Part shown: in pieces, positions 1-6,317 of the stretch | How the letters are laid out: each line of letters opens with the position of its first letter | Numbering within the stretch: the first letter of the stretch is position 1 | NCBI GenBank assembly: GCA_903957405.1 | Contig: CAJBPC010000548.1 | Location: 1 to 10,806 of the forward strand | DNA from: an uncultured bacterium | GTDB lineage: Bacteria > Bacteroidota > Bacteroidia > Chitinophagales > Chitinophagaceae | Length of the DNA: 10,806 bases | Direction: 5' to 3' | Position numbers and translations under genes: made by a program | The notes under the pieces: model-generated | What the model was told of the DNA's origin: nothing | What the model saw: the letters and a program-made list of their open reading frames with translations, nothing else | Database searches by the model: none

Positions 1-1477
1 AGGGGTGGTGTTTTTGTTTTGTTGCGTTTCCGATCAATGTGGCCTGAGAGCAGTCTTTCACCAGAACTTCCACATAGTCGCCCTTTTGCAGTCCGGGCAC
101 ATCAGTCTTTGGGAAGACGACCACTTTGTTCTGTGAATTGCGGCCTCTCCAGTCCTGGTCACTCCGTTTCGAATCTCCTTCGATCAGAACGGTGACGATC
201 TGGCCCAGGTCAAGCTTATTGCTTTCCAATGACAAGCGGTTCTGCAAAGCCACGATTTCGGCCAGTCGCCGGCTCTTAGCCTCATGTGCTACGTCATCCA
301 CGTATCTTTTTGCAGCAAGTGTGCCGGGCCGTTCAGAATACATGAACATATACGAGTAGTCAAAGCGGCTTCGCTCCATCACATCGACGGTATCGCGGTG
401 ATCTGACTCCGTCTCCGTGCAGAATCCTGTGATGATATCCGAGCTGATGCCGCAGTCGGGCATGATCTCACGGATGCGATGCACTTTTGCGAGATACCAT
501 TCACGCGTGTAGGTGCGGTTCATCATCTGCAACACCCTCGTGGAACCGCTTTGCAACGGCAGGTGGATGTACTTGCAGATATTGGGGTGCCTGGCCATCG
601 TATGCAGTACCTCGTCGGTGATGTCTTTCGGATGGGAGGTGCTGAAGCGGATGCGGAGCAGCGGACTGACTGTTGCGGTCATTTCGAGCAGTTGTGCAAA
701 GGTCACTGCATGCGTGCCGGTTTCATCGACCCAGTGGTAGCTGTCGACATTCTGCCCGAGCAAGGTCACCTCCCGGAATCCCCTGTTCAACAGGTCCGTG
801 CATTCCGCAACGATCGAATGGGCATCCCTGCTGCGTTCACGGCCCCGGGTGAATGGAACCACGCAGAAGGAACACATGTTGTTGCAGCCCCGCATGATGC
901 TCACGTATGCGTTTACCCCGTTGCTTTCGAGCCTGACGGGCGAAATGTCAGAATACGTCTCCTCCCGGCTGAGCAGAACGTTCACGGCCTTCTGTCCCTC
1001 ACCGGCTTCCTCTATCAACATGGGCAGGCTCCTGTATGCATCCGGCCCGACGACAATATCCACCAGTTTCTCTTCCTCCAGCAACTTCGTCTTCAACCTT
1101 TCCGCCATGCAACCAAGTACGCCAACCAGCATGCCCGGCTTTTCCTGCTTGATCTTTCGGAATTCGGTAAGCCTTTTGCGGACCGTCAGCTCCGCTTTTT
1201 CGCGGATCGAGCAGGTATTCAATAAAATCAGATCGGCCTCAGAAACATTCCTCGTCGATCCGAAACCGCTTTTATGCAGGATGGATGCCACGATCTCACT
1301 GTCGCTGAAGTTCATCTGGCATCCATAACTCTCTATATAGAATTTCTTCCTGGAGGGATCCTGTACATCCTTCACGGAAGCCTCGTAAACCTGCCCATTC
1401 AGGAGGTATGGATCCTTTGCGGCCGGGAATAAAACGGAGTCCTTTTTACTGTCCATATTCACTTGCTTGATTGTCAT
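1..1477 (-). CDS. miaB: tRNA-2-methylthio-N6-dimethylallyladenosine synthase MiaB (3' end cut by window)
   Basis: MiaB is a radical-SAM methylthiotransferase that converts i6A to ms2i6A at position 37 of tRNAs reading UNN codons; it acts in the cytoplasm and binds two [4Fe-4S] clusters. About 492 residues are visible. The N-terminal MTTase domain carries its three cluster cysteines: C53 in SYGCQMN, C89 in NTCSIREKAE and C123 in GCMAER. The radical-SAM motif RGCNNMCSFC gives C198, C202 and C205, and LGQNVDSY follows. A C-terminal TRAM domain ends in TLIGNA and a short basic/histidine tail (KQKHHP), so only a few residues and the stop lie beyond base 1. The start at 1477 is chosen because GGAG sits 7 bases upstream; an in-frame ATG at 1456 is the alternative. 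The first ~44 residues before the MTTase fold are a family-style extension. The gene is divergent from the receptor at 1848. Identification is secure from the motifs. Confidence 0.97.
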   Translation of the reverse strand, partial: MTIKQVNMDSKKDSVLFPAAKDPYLLNGQVYEASVKDVQDPSRKKFYIESYGCQMNFSDSEIVASILHKSGFGSTRNVSEADLILLNTCSIREKAELTVRKRLTEFRKIKQEKPGMLVGVLGCMAERLKTKLLEEEKLVDIVVGPDAYRSLPMLIEEAGEGQKAVNVLLSREETYSDISPVRLESNGVNAYVSIMRGCNNMCSFCVVPFTRGRERSRDAHSIVAECTDLLNRGFREVTLLGQNVDSYHWVDETGTHAVTFAQLLEMTATVSPLLRIRFSTSHPKDITDEVLHTMARHPNICKYIHLPLQSGSTRVLQMMNRTYTREWYLAKVHRIREIMPDCGISSDIITGFCTETESDHRDTVDVMERSRFDYSYMFMYSERPGTLAAKRYVDDVAHEAKSRRLAEIVALQNRLSLESNKLDLGQIVTVLIEGDSKRSDQDWRGRNSQNKVVVFPKTDVPGLQKGDYVEVLVKDCSQATLIGNATKQKHHP

Positions 1478-1480
1478 CTT

Positions 1481-1537
1481 GCCGCTCCAAAAAGGCAGTG
1501 CCGGCAGGCATCCCGGCTTGTTTTCCCGAGCAGCGGC
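1481..1537 (-). promoter_or_regulatory. Potential structured 5' leader of miaB covering the ribosome-binding site
   Basis: On the minus strand GCCGCT (1532-1537) is exactly complementary to AGCGGC (1481-1486), which includes the last two bases of the GGAG ribosome-binding site. Nested inside is a second stem, GCCGG/CCGGC (1513-1517 with 1500-1504), with an 8-base loop. Together they could form a two-tier hairpin that partly hides the ribosome-binding site. This is read by eye; folding energy was not computed, and GC-rich DNA makes such pairings by chance. Confidence 0.3.
1485..1488 (-). promoter_or_regulatory. Shine-Dalgarno of miaB
   Basis: Read on the minus strand this is GGAG, 7 bases before the ATG at 1477. 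A clear Shine-Dalgarno is unusual here, since most other genes in the window lack one, and it decides the 1477 start over 1456. Two of its bases also fall in a potential long-range pairing (1481-1486 with 1532-1537). Confidence 0.6.
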
Positions 1538-1555
1538 GTGGGTTGCGGGGCATGG

Positions 1556-1563
1556 CAAAAGTA
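1556..1563 (-). promoter_or_regulatory. Bacteroidota -7 box (TACTTTTG), probable miaB promoter
   Basis: On the minus strand TACTTTTG matches the Bacteroidota primary-sigma -7 consensus TAnnTTTG exactly. It lies about 79 bases before the miaB ATG, implying a leader of roughly 70 bases. No TTG/TTTG -33 element is present at the expected distance; that place is taken by the TGACA repeat at 1582-1594. Confidence 0.5.
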
Positions 1564-1581
1564 TGAAAAAATCCCATCCCG

Positions 1582-1594
1582 TGTCATATTGTCA
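1582..1594 (-). promoter_or_regulatory. TGACA-N3-TGACA direct repeat upstream of the miaB -7 box
   Basis: The minus strand reads TGACAATATGACA: two identical 5-base units separated by 3 bases, 18 bases upstream of the -7 box, where a -33 element would normally sit. It could be an activator or sigma contact site, or chance. No regulator is visible in the window to assign to it. Confidence 0.3.
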
Positions 1595-1601
1595 CGTTTG
1601 G

Positions 1602-1642
1602 TTCGGGCTTTTGGGAGCGACTTGAACCCCGAAGCTTTTTTT
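1602..1642 (+). terminator. Intrinsic-terminator-like hairpin, orphan, on the plus strand
   Basis: GCTTTTGGG (1607-1615) can pair with CCCGAAGC (1628-1635) with one bulged T and one G-T pair, and seven Ts follow directly (1636-1642). An alternative perfect 6-bp stem is TTCGGG (1602-1607) with CCCGAA (1628-1633). The T-tract orientation makes it a plus-strand terminator. No convincing plus-strand gene ends just before it, so it may end a short leader or small RNA, or act as an attenuator ahead of the receptor gene. Confidence 0.45.
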
Positions 1643-1847
1643 CAGTTTCCTGTCACCAATGCAGGCTCCGTAAAGGTTTTGGCGATAGCATGTGGGTTGT
1701 TTTTCGCCAACGACACCCCTCTGCATGTAAAAAAAATGCAAGTGAGCGAAGGTTTTTGTGTGGAACCCAGTCAAAGCTAAAGATATCGATCGGTCTTGGG
1801 TATGAACCTTCCGGCTTTTATTTATTTTTACCAAACAATCGCTTTCA

Positions 1848-4352
1848 TTGAGATCATTCCCGCTCATAGCATATCTCGTTTTTGTCTCCCTTTCGGTCAG
1901 TGCGCAAACGGCATCCATGGCCAACGCAGGGGAACTGAGCGGGAACATCCTTTCTGATGAACTTTCAAAGTCGATGCAAGGCGTTACGGTGACCCTGAAA
2001 TCGGTGTCCGACTCCGCATCTGTCTTGACGATGTTGAGCGATGCAGAAGGGTCGTTCCATTTCAGCGGACTGGCAATGGGATGGTATCGGCTGTCGTTGT
2101 CGTTCTCCGGCCATGCGTCCAAATCGATCGACAGCATCCATATCCGAGGCGACAGACCGCATGCGATCCTGGCAGACCTGGGCATGTCCATGTCGGCTTC
2201 TTTGCTGGAGACCATCGTCATACATGCAGAGAAACCACTGTTGGAAAACAAGGACGGGAACATCATCTTCAATGCAACGGAATCTCCCCTAAGTGCGGGC
2301 TCCAGTGCCGCAGAGCTGCTGAAAAACATTCCTTTGGTGAACCAGGACCCGGATGGACAGGTGACGATCAGGGGAAGAGAACCGAGGATCCTGGTGGATG
2401 ACAAGCCCGTACAGTTGAACGCGCAGCAGATGCAGGATTTTCTGGAATCCATGCCGGGCAGCATGATCGACCGGATAGAAGTGATGACCAACCCGCCCGC
2501 CCAGTATGCCAACGAGCCGGGTGGCGTGATCAATATCGTTACCCGGAAAGGAAAGGCGGGATGGAGCGGCAGGATCAATGTATCCGCCGGCACCCGGGGG
2601 GAAAGCAACGTCAACGGGAGCATGAACATGCGGAAAAAAGGATTGTCCCTTCAGGTCAGTGCCGGCACGGGCCATAACCGCTTTGAAGGCGATGGGAATA
2701 CCATCCGGGAGAACCGCTATGCAGATTCCTCCAATAAACTCATCACCCGCAACCATTTCGTCAACCGTTCCCTTCGGCCGAACCTTCGGGTCAACCTCGA
2801 CTACGACATAAATCCTCGCAATATCATCGGTGCCACCCTCATGTTCAACAGTCATGATTACCGCAACCGGAGCGGCATCGATTATGCAAACGAGAACCGA
2901 TACGGGATGGTCTACCGACGCAGTGACCGGGGAATCATGTCTGATGGAGAGAACTTGAATCCATCGGCCAACCTGTCGTACACCCGAAAGGGCAAGACAA
3001 GGGGTGAGCAGCTGCGTGTCATCGGCAGCTTCAGCCTGTCGAATACCGACGCCGTAAAGGATTTTCGGCAGGTATTCTACGACGGCGATTATATCCCGAC
3101 CGGTAAAGACACCGCACAAGAACAATACGACCTTACCAAAAACAAAAGCATGCAGTTCCGGGTGTCTTACGACAAACCGGTGAAGCCCGAAATGACGATC
3201 ATCTCGGCTGCCTTTGCCTATAACCGGAATGACAGCTATGTGGATATGGACAGCTATGACAAGGAACTCGATGGCAGTGATCTGACGTTCATGCCTCTGC
3301 TCAGCAATGAGTTCCGCTTCCTGCAACAGATACAGACCTATACCTTGTCGGGCAAGCAGAAGCTGGGCGACCGGTTCTGGTTCACCTCGGGCATCACGCT
3401 TGAAGGCACAGATATTTATTTCGACCTTGTCAGAGACAAACAGGAAGTCAGCAACAGCTACTCCAACTGGCTGCCTTTTGCAAACATCAACAAGAATTGG
3501 AAAGGGAATACGACGCTCAACTTGTCTTATCGATCGACCATACGAAGGCCGGGCATCCGGGAACTCAACCCAGCCATAGATTTCAGCGATCCTTATAATG
3601 TCCGGTTCGGAAACCCCGACCTTCTCCCATCGCCTGCACATGCATTCGATATCGTCTATGGGAAGAACCTTTCCAAATGGCAGATGAACGCGGGCCTAGG
3701 CTACAATAAAGTGGATGACATCTTCGCCACAGTACGGACATTGCGGGAGGACGGCAAGACGCAGATCACCTGGGAGAATATCAGTGGCAGACAAGAGTTC
3801 GAAGCCAATGCATGGGTGAACCTGCCGATCACGAAATCGCTGCGCATGAATGCGAATGCGTCCTATACGTTCAATAAATACAGCGATTTTGATATCGAAG
3901 TGAAACGCTATCGGAATGGAAGCTCCGCCAATGCGAAGGTGAATGTCACCTATGCGCCATCACCGGTTTGGAACCTCACAGGAAACCTCTCCTTCAATCG
4001 TTTCGCCAATCCTCAGGGTAGCGTGAGAAGCAATGTCAACATGGTCTTCGGGGGGCAGTATAAGTTCTTCAAACGCAGGCTGTCATTCGCGGTGCAAGCG
4101 GTTGATCCTTTCGTTCAGCAAAAGTACAGAACGGTCACAGAGGGGCTCAACTTCACCACGGAAAGCCAAAGCCTCACCCAAACGCGGAATTTCAGGTTCA
4201 CCCTCAGCTACAATCTTGCAAATGTGAAGCCCGCATCCAAGAACCAAAAAAACCAGAAAGCAAAACCGATCACCCCGAAAAAGGATGTGATGCAAAAAGG
4301 GAAGGGGCAGGCTCCCGGACAGGGAAAATCGCCGGCCGCACCTACTGGCTAA
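1848..4352 (+). CDS. Outer-membrane beta-barrel receptor (OMP_b-brl_3 / TonB-dependent-receptor type)
   Basis: The 834-residue protein belongs to the Bacteroidota outer-membrane beta-barrel receptors. Residues 1-19 are a signal peptide (hydrophobic core LIAYLVFVSLSVSA). Residues ~29-112 form a carboxypeptidase-regulatory-like beta-sandwich (GNILSD, GVTVTLKSV, DAEGSFHFSGL). A short ETIVI stretch (121-125) resembles a TonB box. A plug domain (~127-236) has the family signatures ELLKNIP, ILVDDKPV, IDRIEVMTNPPAQY and GGVINIVTRKGK. The rest is barrel, with alternating aromatic strands and the hallmark RRPGIRELNP and RFGNPDLLPS. The start is TTG: the frame is closed at 1803 and the next ATG (1917) would delete the signal peptide. 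After the last barrel strand (FRFTLSYNL) comes an odd ~40-residue tail rich in Lys, Gln, Pro and Gly instead of a terminal aromatic residue. No SusD neighbour is present, so a glycan-uptake (SUS) role is not supported and the ligand is unknown. Confidence 0.88.
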   Translation: MRSFPLIAYLVFVSLSVSAQTASMANAGELSGNILSDELSKSMQGVTVTLKSVSDSASVLTMLSDAEGSFHFSGLAMGWYRLSLSFSGHASKSIDSIHIRGDRPHAILADLGMSMSASLLETIVIHAEKPLLENKDGNIIFNATESPLSAGSSAAELLKNIPLVNQDPDGQVTIRGREPRILVDDKPVQLNAQQMQDFLESMPGSMIDRIEVMTNPPAQYANEPGGVINIVTRKGKAGWSGRINVSAGTRGESNVNGSMNMRKKGLSLQVSAGTGHNRFEGDGNTIRENRYADSSNKLITRNHFVNRSLRPNLRVNLDYDINPRNIIGATLMFNSHDYRNRSGIDYANENRYGMVYRRSDRGIMSDGENLNPSANLSYTRKGKTRGEQLRVIGSFSLSNTDAVKDFRQVFYDGDYIPTGKDTAQEQYDLTKNKSMQFRVSYDKPVKPEMTIISAAFAYNRNDSYVDMDSYDKELDGSDLTFMPLLSNEFRFLQQIQTYTLSGKQKLGDRFWFTSGITLEGTDIYFDLVRDKQEVSNSYSNWLPFANINKNWKGNTTLNLSYRSTIRRPGIRELNPAIDFSDPYNVRFGNPDLLPSPAHAFDIVYGKNLSKWQMNAGLGYNKVDDIFATVRTLREDGKTQITWENISGRQEFEANAWVNLPITKSLRMNANASYTFNKYSDFDIEVKRYRNGSSANAKVNVTYAPSPVWNLTGNLSFNRFANPQGSVRSNVNMVFGGQYKFFKRRLSFAVQAVDPFVQQKYRTVTEGLNFTTESQSLTQTRNFRFTLSYNLANVKPASKNQKNQKAKPITPKKDVMQKGKGQAPGQGKSPAAPTG

Positions 4353-4851
4353 CCTTCATCCTTCGCGCCAGCCAGCTCTCCTTCAACGGGATCATCCATT
4401 GCTCGAGCAACGCTTTTTTCGTCAGGACCGTGTTGTTGAAATACACGGTCTCGCCGTTGAGGAATTCCTTTTCCACCGCATATTCAAACTGTCCCAATGG
4501 CAATAACTCGATTTTATCGTTGCGAAGGAAGGCCAACATCTGCCGATCGAACAACGATACCCTGAATTTGTCTTCCATCTGGCGTATCAGCCTCACCGAA
4601 CTGTCGGTGCTGCAGCCGCTGACGCCGGTGGCCGTCTCGTCGGCCATTATGATGATGAATTGTCCGAAAAAAAGGGTGGCAAAGCCTTTTACGTCGGCAC
4701 CATGAGATGTCCATCCCTCCGTGAACGCCTCCAACATCTGCTCCATGTCGAGCGCCTCCGCCATGGTGAACATGCGATTCGCCTGGTAGATCCATACCCT
4801 CGATTCATCTGAGAAATCTGCAGGCAGCAGACTTTTATATTCGGTGTTCAT
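4342..4851 (-). CDS. Conserved Bacteroidota protein of unknown function (often labelled 'ABC transporter ATPase')
   Basis: This 169-residue soluble protein has no signal peptide or membrane segment. Recognisable blocks are SRVWIYQANR near the N-terminus, FTEGWTSHGADVKG, a hydrophobic strand FGQFIIIMADE, then SGCSTDSSVRLIRQME with a lone cysteine, and a C-terminal VYFNNTVLTKK...W..PLKESWLARR. From memory these match a small family widespread in Bacteroidota that databases tend to call 'ABC transporter ATPase'. No Walker A, Walker B or ABC signature is visible, so that label is not supported by this sequence. It starts 38 bases after the CCG iron-sulfur gene on the same strand, so the two are probably co-transcribed. 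No Shine-Dalgarno precedes the ATG. Its last 11 bases overlap the end of the receptor gene on the other strand. Function unknown. Confidence 0.85.
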   Translation of the reverse strand: MNTEYKSLLPADFSDESRVWIYQANRMFTMAEALDMEQMLEAFTEGWTSHGADVKGFATLFFGQFIIIMADETATGVSGCSTDSSVRLIRQMEDKFRVSLFDRQMLAFLRNDKIELLPLGQFEYAVEKEFLNGETVYFNNTVLTKKALLEQWMIPLKESWLARRMKVSQ

Positions 4852-4889
4852 ACGTTCGATTGTCGTTTATTGTGGCCTAGCATGCCCCT

Positions 4890-5666
4890 TCAGATGGAGC
4901 GTGCGATCATCTCTGCGATGTCGAGTACTTCTGTTTTTTCTTCCTGCTCCCGCACTTTCACGCCGTCGGTGAGCATGGTGTTGCAGAACGGGCAGGCGGC
5001 GGCAACCACATGCGCGCCCGTGGCAAGGGCCTCATCTGCACGATCCTGGTTGACGCGCGACACGCCAGCCTCCTCCTCCTTGAACATCTGCGCCCCGCCG
5101 GCACCGCAGCAGAGACCGTTCGAACGGCAACGCTTCATCTCGGTCAGCGTAGCGTCAAGCGCTTCCAACACTTTCCGGGGCGCTTCATAGATGTTATTCG
5201 CCCGGCCCAGATAGCATGAGTCATGGTACGTGATCTTCTTTCCTTTGAATGCCCCGCCTTCCAGGATCCGGATCCGGCCATCGTCGATCAGCTGCTGCAG
5301 GAAAGTCGCATGGTGAATGACCTCATACTCGCCGCCCAGTTCGGGATATTCGTTCTTCAGGGTGTTGAAGCAATGCGGACATGCCGTGACAATCCTCTTG
5401 ATGCCGTATTGGTTCAGTGTCTGGATATTCTGCCATGCCATCATCTGGAAAAGGAATTCATTGCCGGCGCGTCTCGCAGGATCCCCCGTGCACATCTCCT
5501 CCTGCCCAAGGATGGCATAGCGAAGTCCCACCTTTTCTAGGATGGTGATGAACGCTTTCGTGATCTTTTGTGCCCGCTGATCGAAACTCCCCGCGCATCC
5601 TACCCAGAAAAGCACTTCGGGGGACTCTCCACGTGCGTGCAGATCTGACATGACCGGTGCCTGCAT
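4890..5666 (-). CDS. CCG-domain iron-sulfur oxidoreductase subunit (HdrB/GlpC/LutA-like)
   Basis: This 258-residue protein has two cysteine-rich CCG domains, as in heterodisulfide reductase HdrB/HdrD, the C-terminal half of GlpC, and LutA. Such domains bind a [4Fe-4S] or non-cubane cluster and pass electrons to a substrate or partner. Domain 1 (numbered from the ATG at 5666) has C24 (FWVGC), C59 (EMCTGD) and the pair ACPHC at 96/99. Domain 2 has C151 (HDSCYLG), C180, the CCG core at 186-187 (LCCGAGG) and ACPFC at 225/228. Domain 1 has a single cysteine (MC) where the classical motif has CC; as I recall this is normal for the subfamily. The frame extends to a TTG at 5684, but that codon lies inside a TATATTTG promoter-like box, so ATG 5666 is preferred. 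The likely electron donor is the membrane two-[4Fe-4S] protein at 8891-10213, usually adjacent but here 3.2 kb away. Confidence 0.9.
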   Translation of the reverse strand: MQAPVMSDLHARGESPEVLFWVGCAGSFDQRAQKITKAFITILEKVGLRYAILGQEEMCTGDPARRAGNEFLFQMMAWQNIQTLNQYGIKRIVTACPHCFNTLKNEYPELGGEYEVIHHATFLQQLIDDGRIRILEGGAFKGKKITYHDSCYLGRANNIYEAPRKVLEALDATLTEMKRCRSNGLCCGAGGAQMFKEEEAGVSRVNQDRADEALATGAHVVAAACPFCNTMLTDGVKVREQEEKTEVLDIAEMIARSI

Positions 5667-5681
5667 CTTGGTTATTTGTGT

Positions 5682-5689
5682 CAAATATA
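5682..5689 (-). promoter_or_regulatory. Bacteroidota -7 box (TATATTTG) ahead of the CCG iron-sulfur gene
   Basis: The minus strand reads TATATTTG, an exact TAnnTTTG match, 15 bases before the ATG at 5666, which implies a very short leader. No good TTG appears at -33, so support is partial. It overlaps the alternative TTG start at 5684 and argues against it. Confidence 0.35.
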
Positions 5690-5717
5690 AAAAACAAGTT
5701 CGGTTTCACGGGGCGGA

Positions 5718-6317
5718 ATGTGTGTTGTCATGCGGTATTCATATACCAAGGCATGTTATCTTTACAGAACCATCATCAACCAACAGGTGATTCAACCCCT
5801 AAACCTGAAGCAATATATGCATCTCCAGCAGGCAGTAGACCTGGCATTCTCACAGCTGTCGGATTCCCTGGACCGAATCACACCCGAACAATATAGGGCA
5901 GCCTGTAAAAACCTGTCGGATGCCAGCATCGGTCAGCATGTCAGGCATATCATCGAGATGTTCCGCTGCCTTGAAAAAGGATACCATTCCGGCGTCGTGA
6001 ACTATGAACTCAGGGAACGTGACCCAGTCATGGAAACCGAGAAGGATGTCGCGCTGGTTCACCTCCGGGATATCCGTAAAAGCCTCGGGAAATCGGACCG
6101 CGAACTCATCCTTGAAGGGGTGTATATGCCGGATTCAGTCGAAACGATGCAGCTCCGGACCAACTACCATCGTGAGGTCGTCTACAACCTGGAACACACG
6201 ATCCACCACATGGCACTCATCCGTGTGGGACTAAAAGAACTCGCACCAATGGACCTGCCCGATGGCTTTGGTGTCGCATCTTCCACGGTGAAGCATAACA
6301 AATCATGTGCACAGTAA
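5718..6317 (+). CDS. DinB-superfamily (YfiT/bacillithiol-transferase-fold) protein
   Basis: The protein fits the DinB/YfiT four-helix-bundle superfamily of metal-binding proteins, which includes mycothiol- and bacillithiol-dependent S-transferases. The histidine ligands are visible: IGQHVRHIIEMF supplies H74 (or H77), and the late helix YNLEHTIHHMAL supplies H160 and H164 as HxxxH. A C-terminal GFGVASSTVKHN block is typical of the family. The full frame gives 199 residues, but the first ~30 are tyrosine- and cysteine-rich and not DinB-like. The true start may be GTG 5787 or ATG 5817, the latter giving 166 residues. The outer ATG at 5718 is listed because a purine-rich GGGGCGGA precedes it; no start has a strong ribosome-binding site. 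Its end overlaps the NRDE gene by 13 bases. Fold assignment is firm, but substrate and enzyme activity are inferred only at superfamily level. Confidence 0.85.
   Translation: MCVVMRYSYTKACYLYRTIINQQVIQPLNLKQYMHLQQAVDLAFSQLSDSLDRITPEQYRAACKNLSDASIGQHVRHIIEMFRCLEKGYHSGVVNYELRERDPVMETEKDVALVHLRDIRKSLGKSDRELILEGVYMPDSVETMQLRTNYHREVVYNLEHTIHHMALIRVGLKELAPMDLPDGFGVASSTVKHNKSCAQ

Larger units (their letters stand above)
1478..1847. other. 370-base divergent intergenic region between miaB and the receptor gene
   Basis: No convincing gene is present. It holds the miaB leader, -7 box and TGACA repeat on the left, then the plus-strand terminator-like hairpin, then an AT-rich stretch (about 1816-1838) just ahead of the receptor. 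A short open frame crosses most of it on the plus strand, but it begins inside miaB, overlaps its promoter and has no protein-like composition. I found no TAnnTTTG box for the receptor; TATTTTTA at 1823-1830 is only a weak match. Confidence 0.6.

Noticed and set aside
479..1225. A 248-codon plus-strand frame within miaB.
   Set aside because: It is exactly opposite the radical-SAM core of miaB, whose motifs are unambiguous.
1556..1580. A sigma-54 type promoter before miaB (TTTTGC resembles a -12 element).
   Set aside because: The bases 10 upstream of the GC are TT, not the required GG, whereas the TAnnTTTG box fits exactly.
1595..1640. A tRNA-like T-arm (GGGGTTCAAGTC on the minus strand), suggesting a tRNA or att-site remnant.
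   Set aside because: The flanks do not form a T-stem or acceptor stem, no anticodon arm is found and no integrase is nearby; the match lies in the loop of the terminator-like hairpin.
1463..1780. A 105-codon plus-strand frame between miaB and the receptor.
   Set aside because: It starts inside miaB, runs over the miaB promoter and the hairpin, has an irregular composition and no ribosome-binding site or family resemblance.
1592..2629. A 345-codon minus-strand open frame covering the intergenic region and the receptor N-terminus.
   Set aside because: It is mostly antisense to the receptor's signal, regulatory and plug domains and shows no domain or family motif.
2289..3641. A 450-codon minus-strand open frame opposite the receptor gene.
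   Set aside because: It is antisense to strong barrel coding sequence, has no recognisable domain, and exists because of the GC-biased codon use of the plus-strand gene.
1848..4352. A SusC-like glycan-uptake (polysaccharide utilisation) locus.
   Set aside because: There is no SusD gene, no glycoside hydrolase and no regulator nearby, and the barrel motifs fit the OMP_b-brl_3 group rather than SusC.
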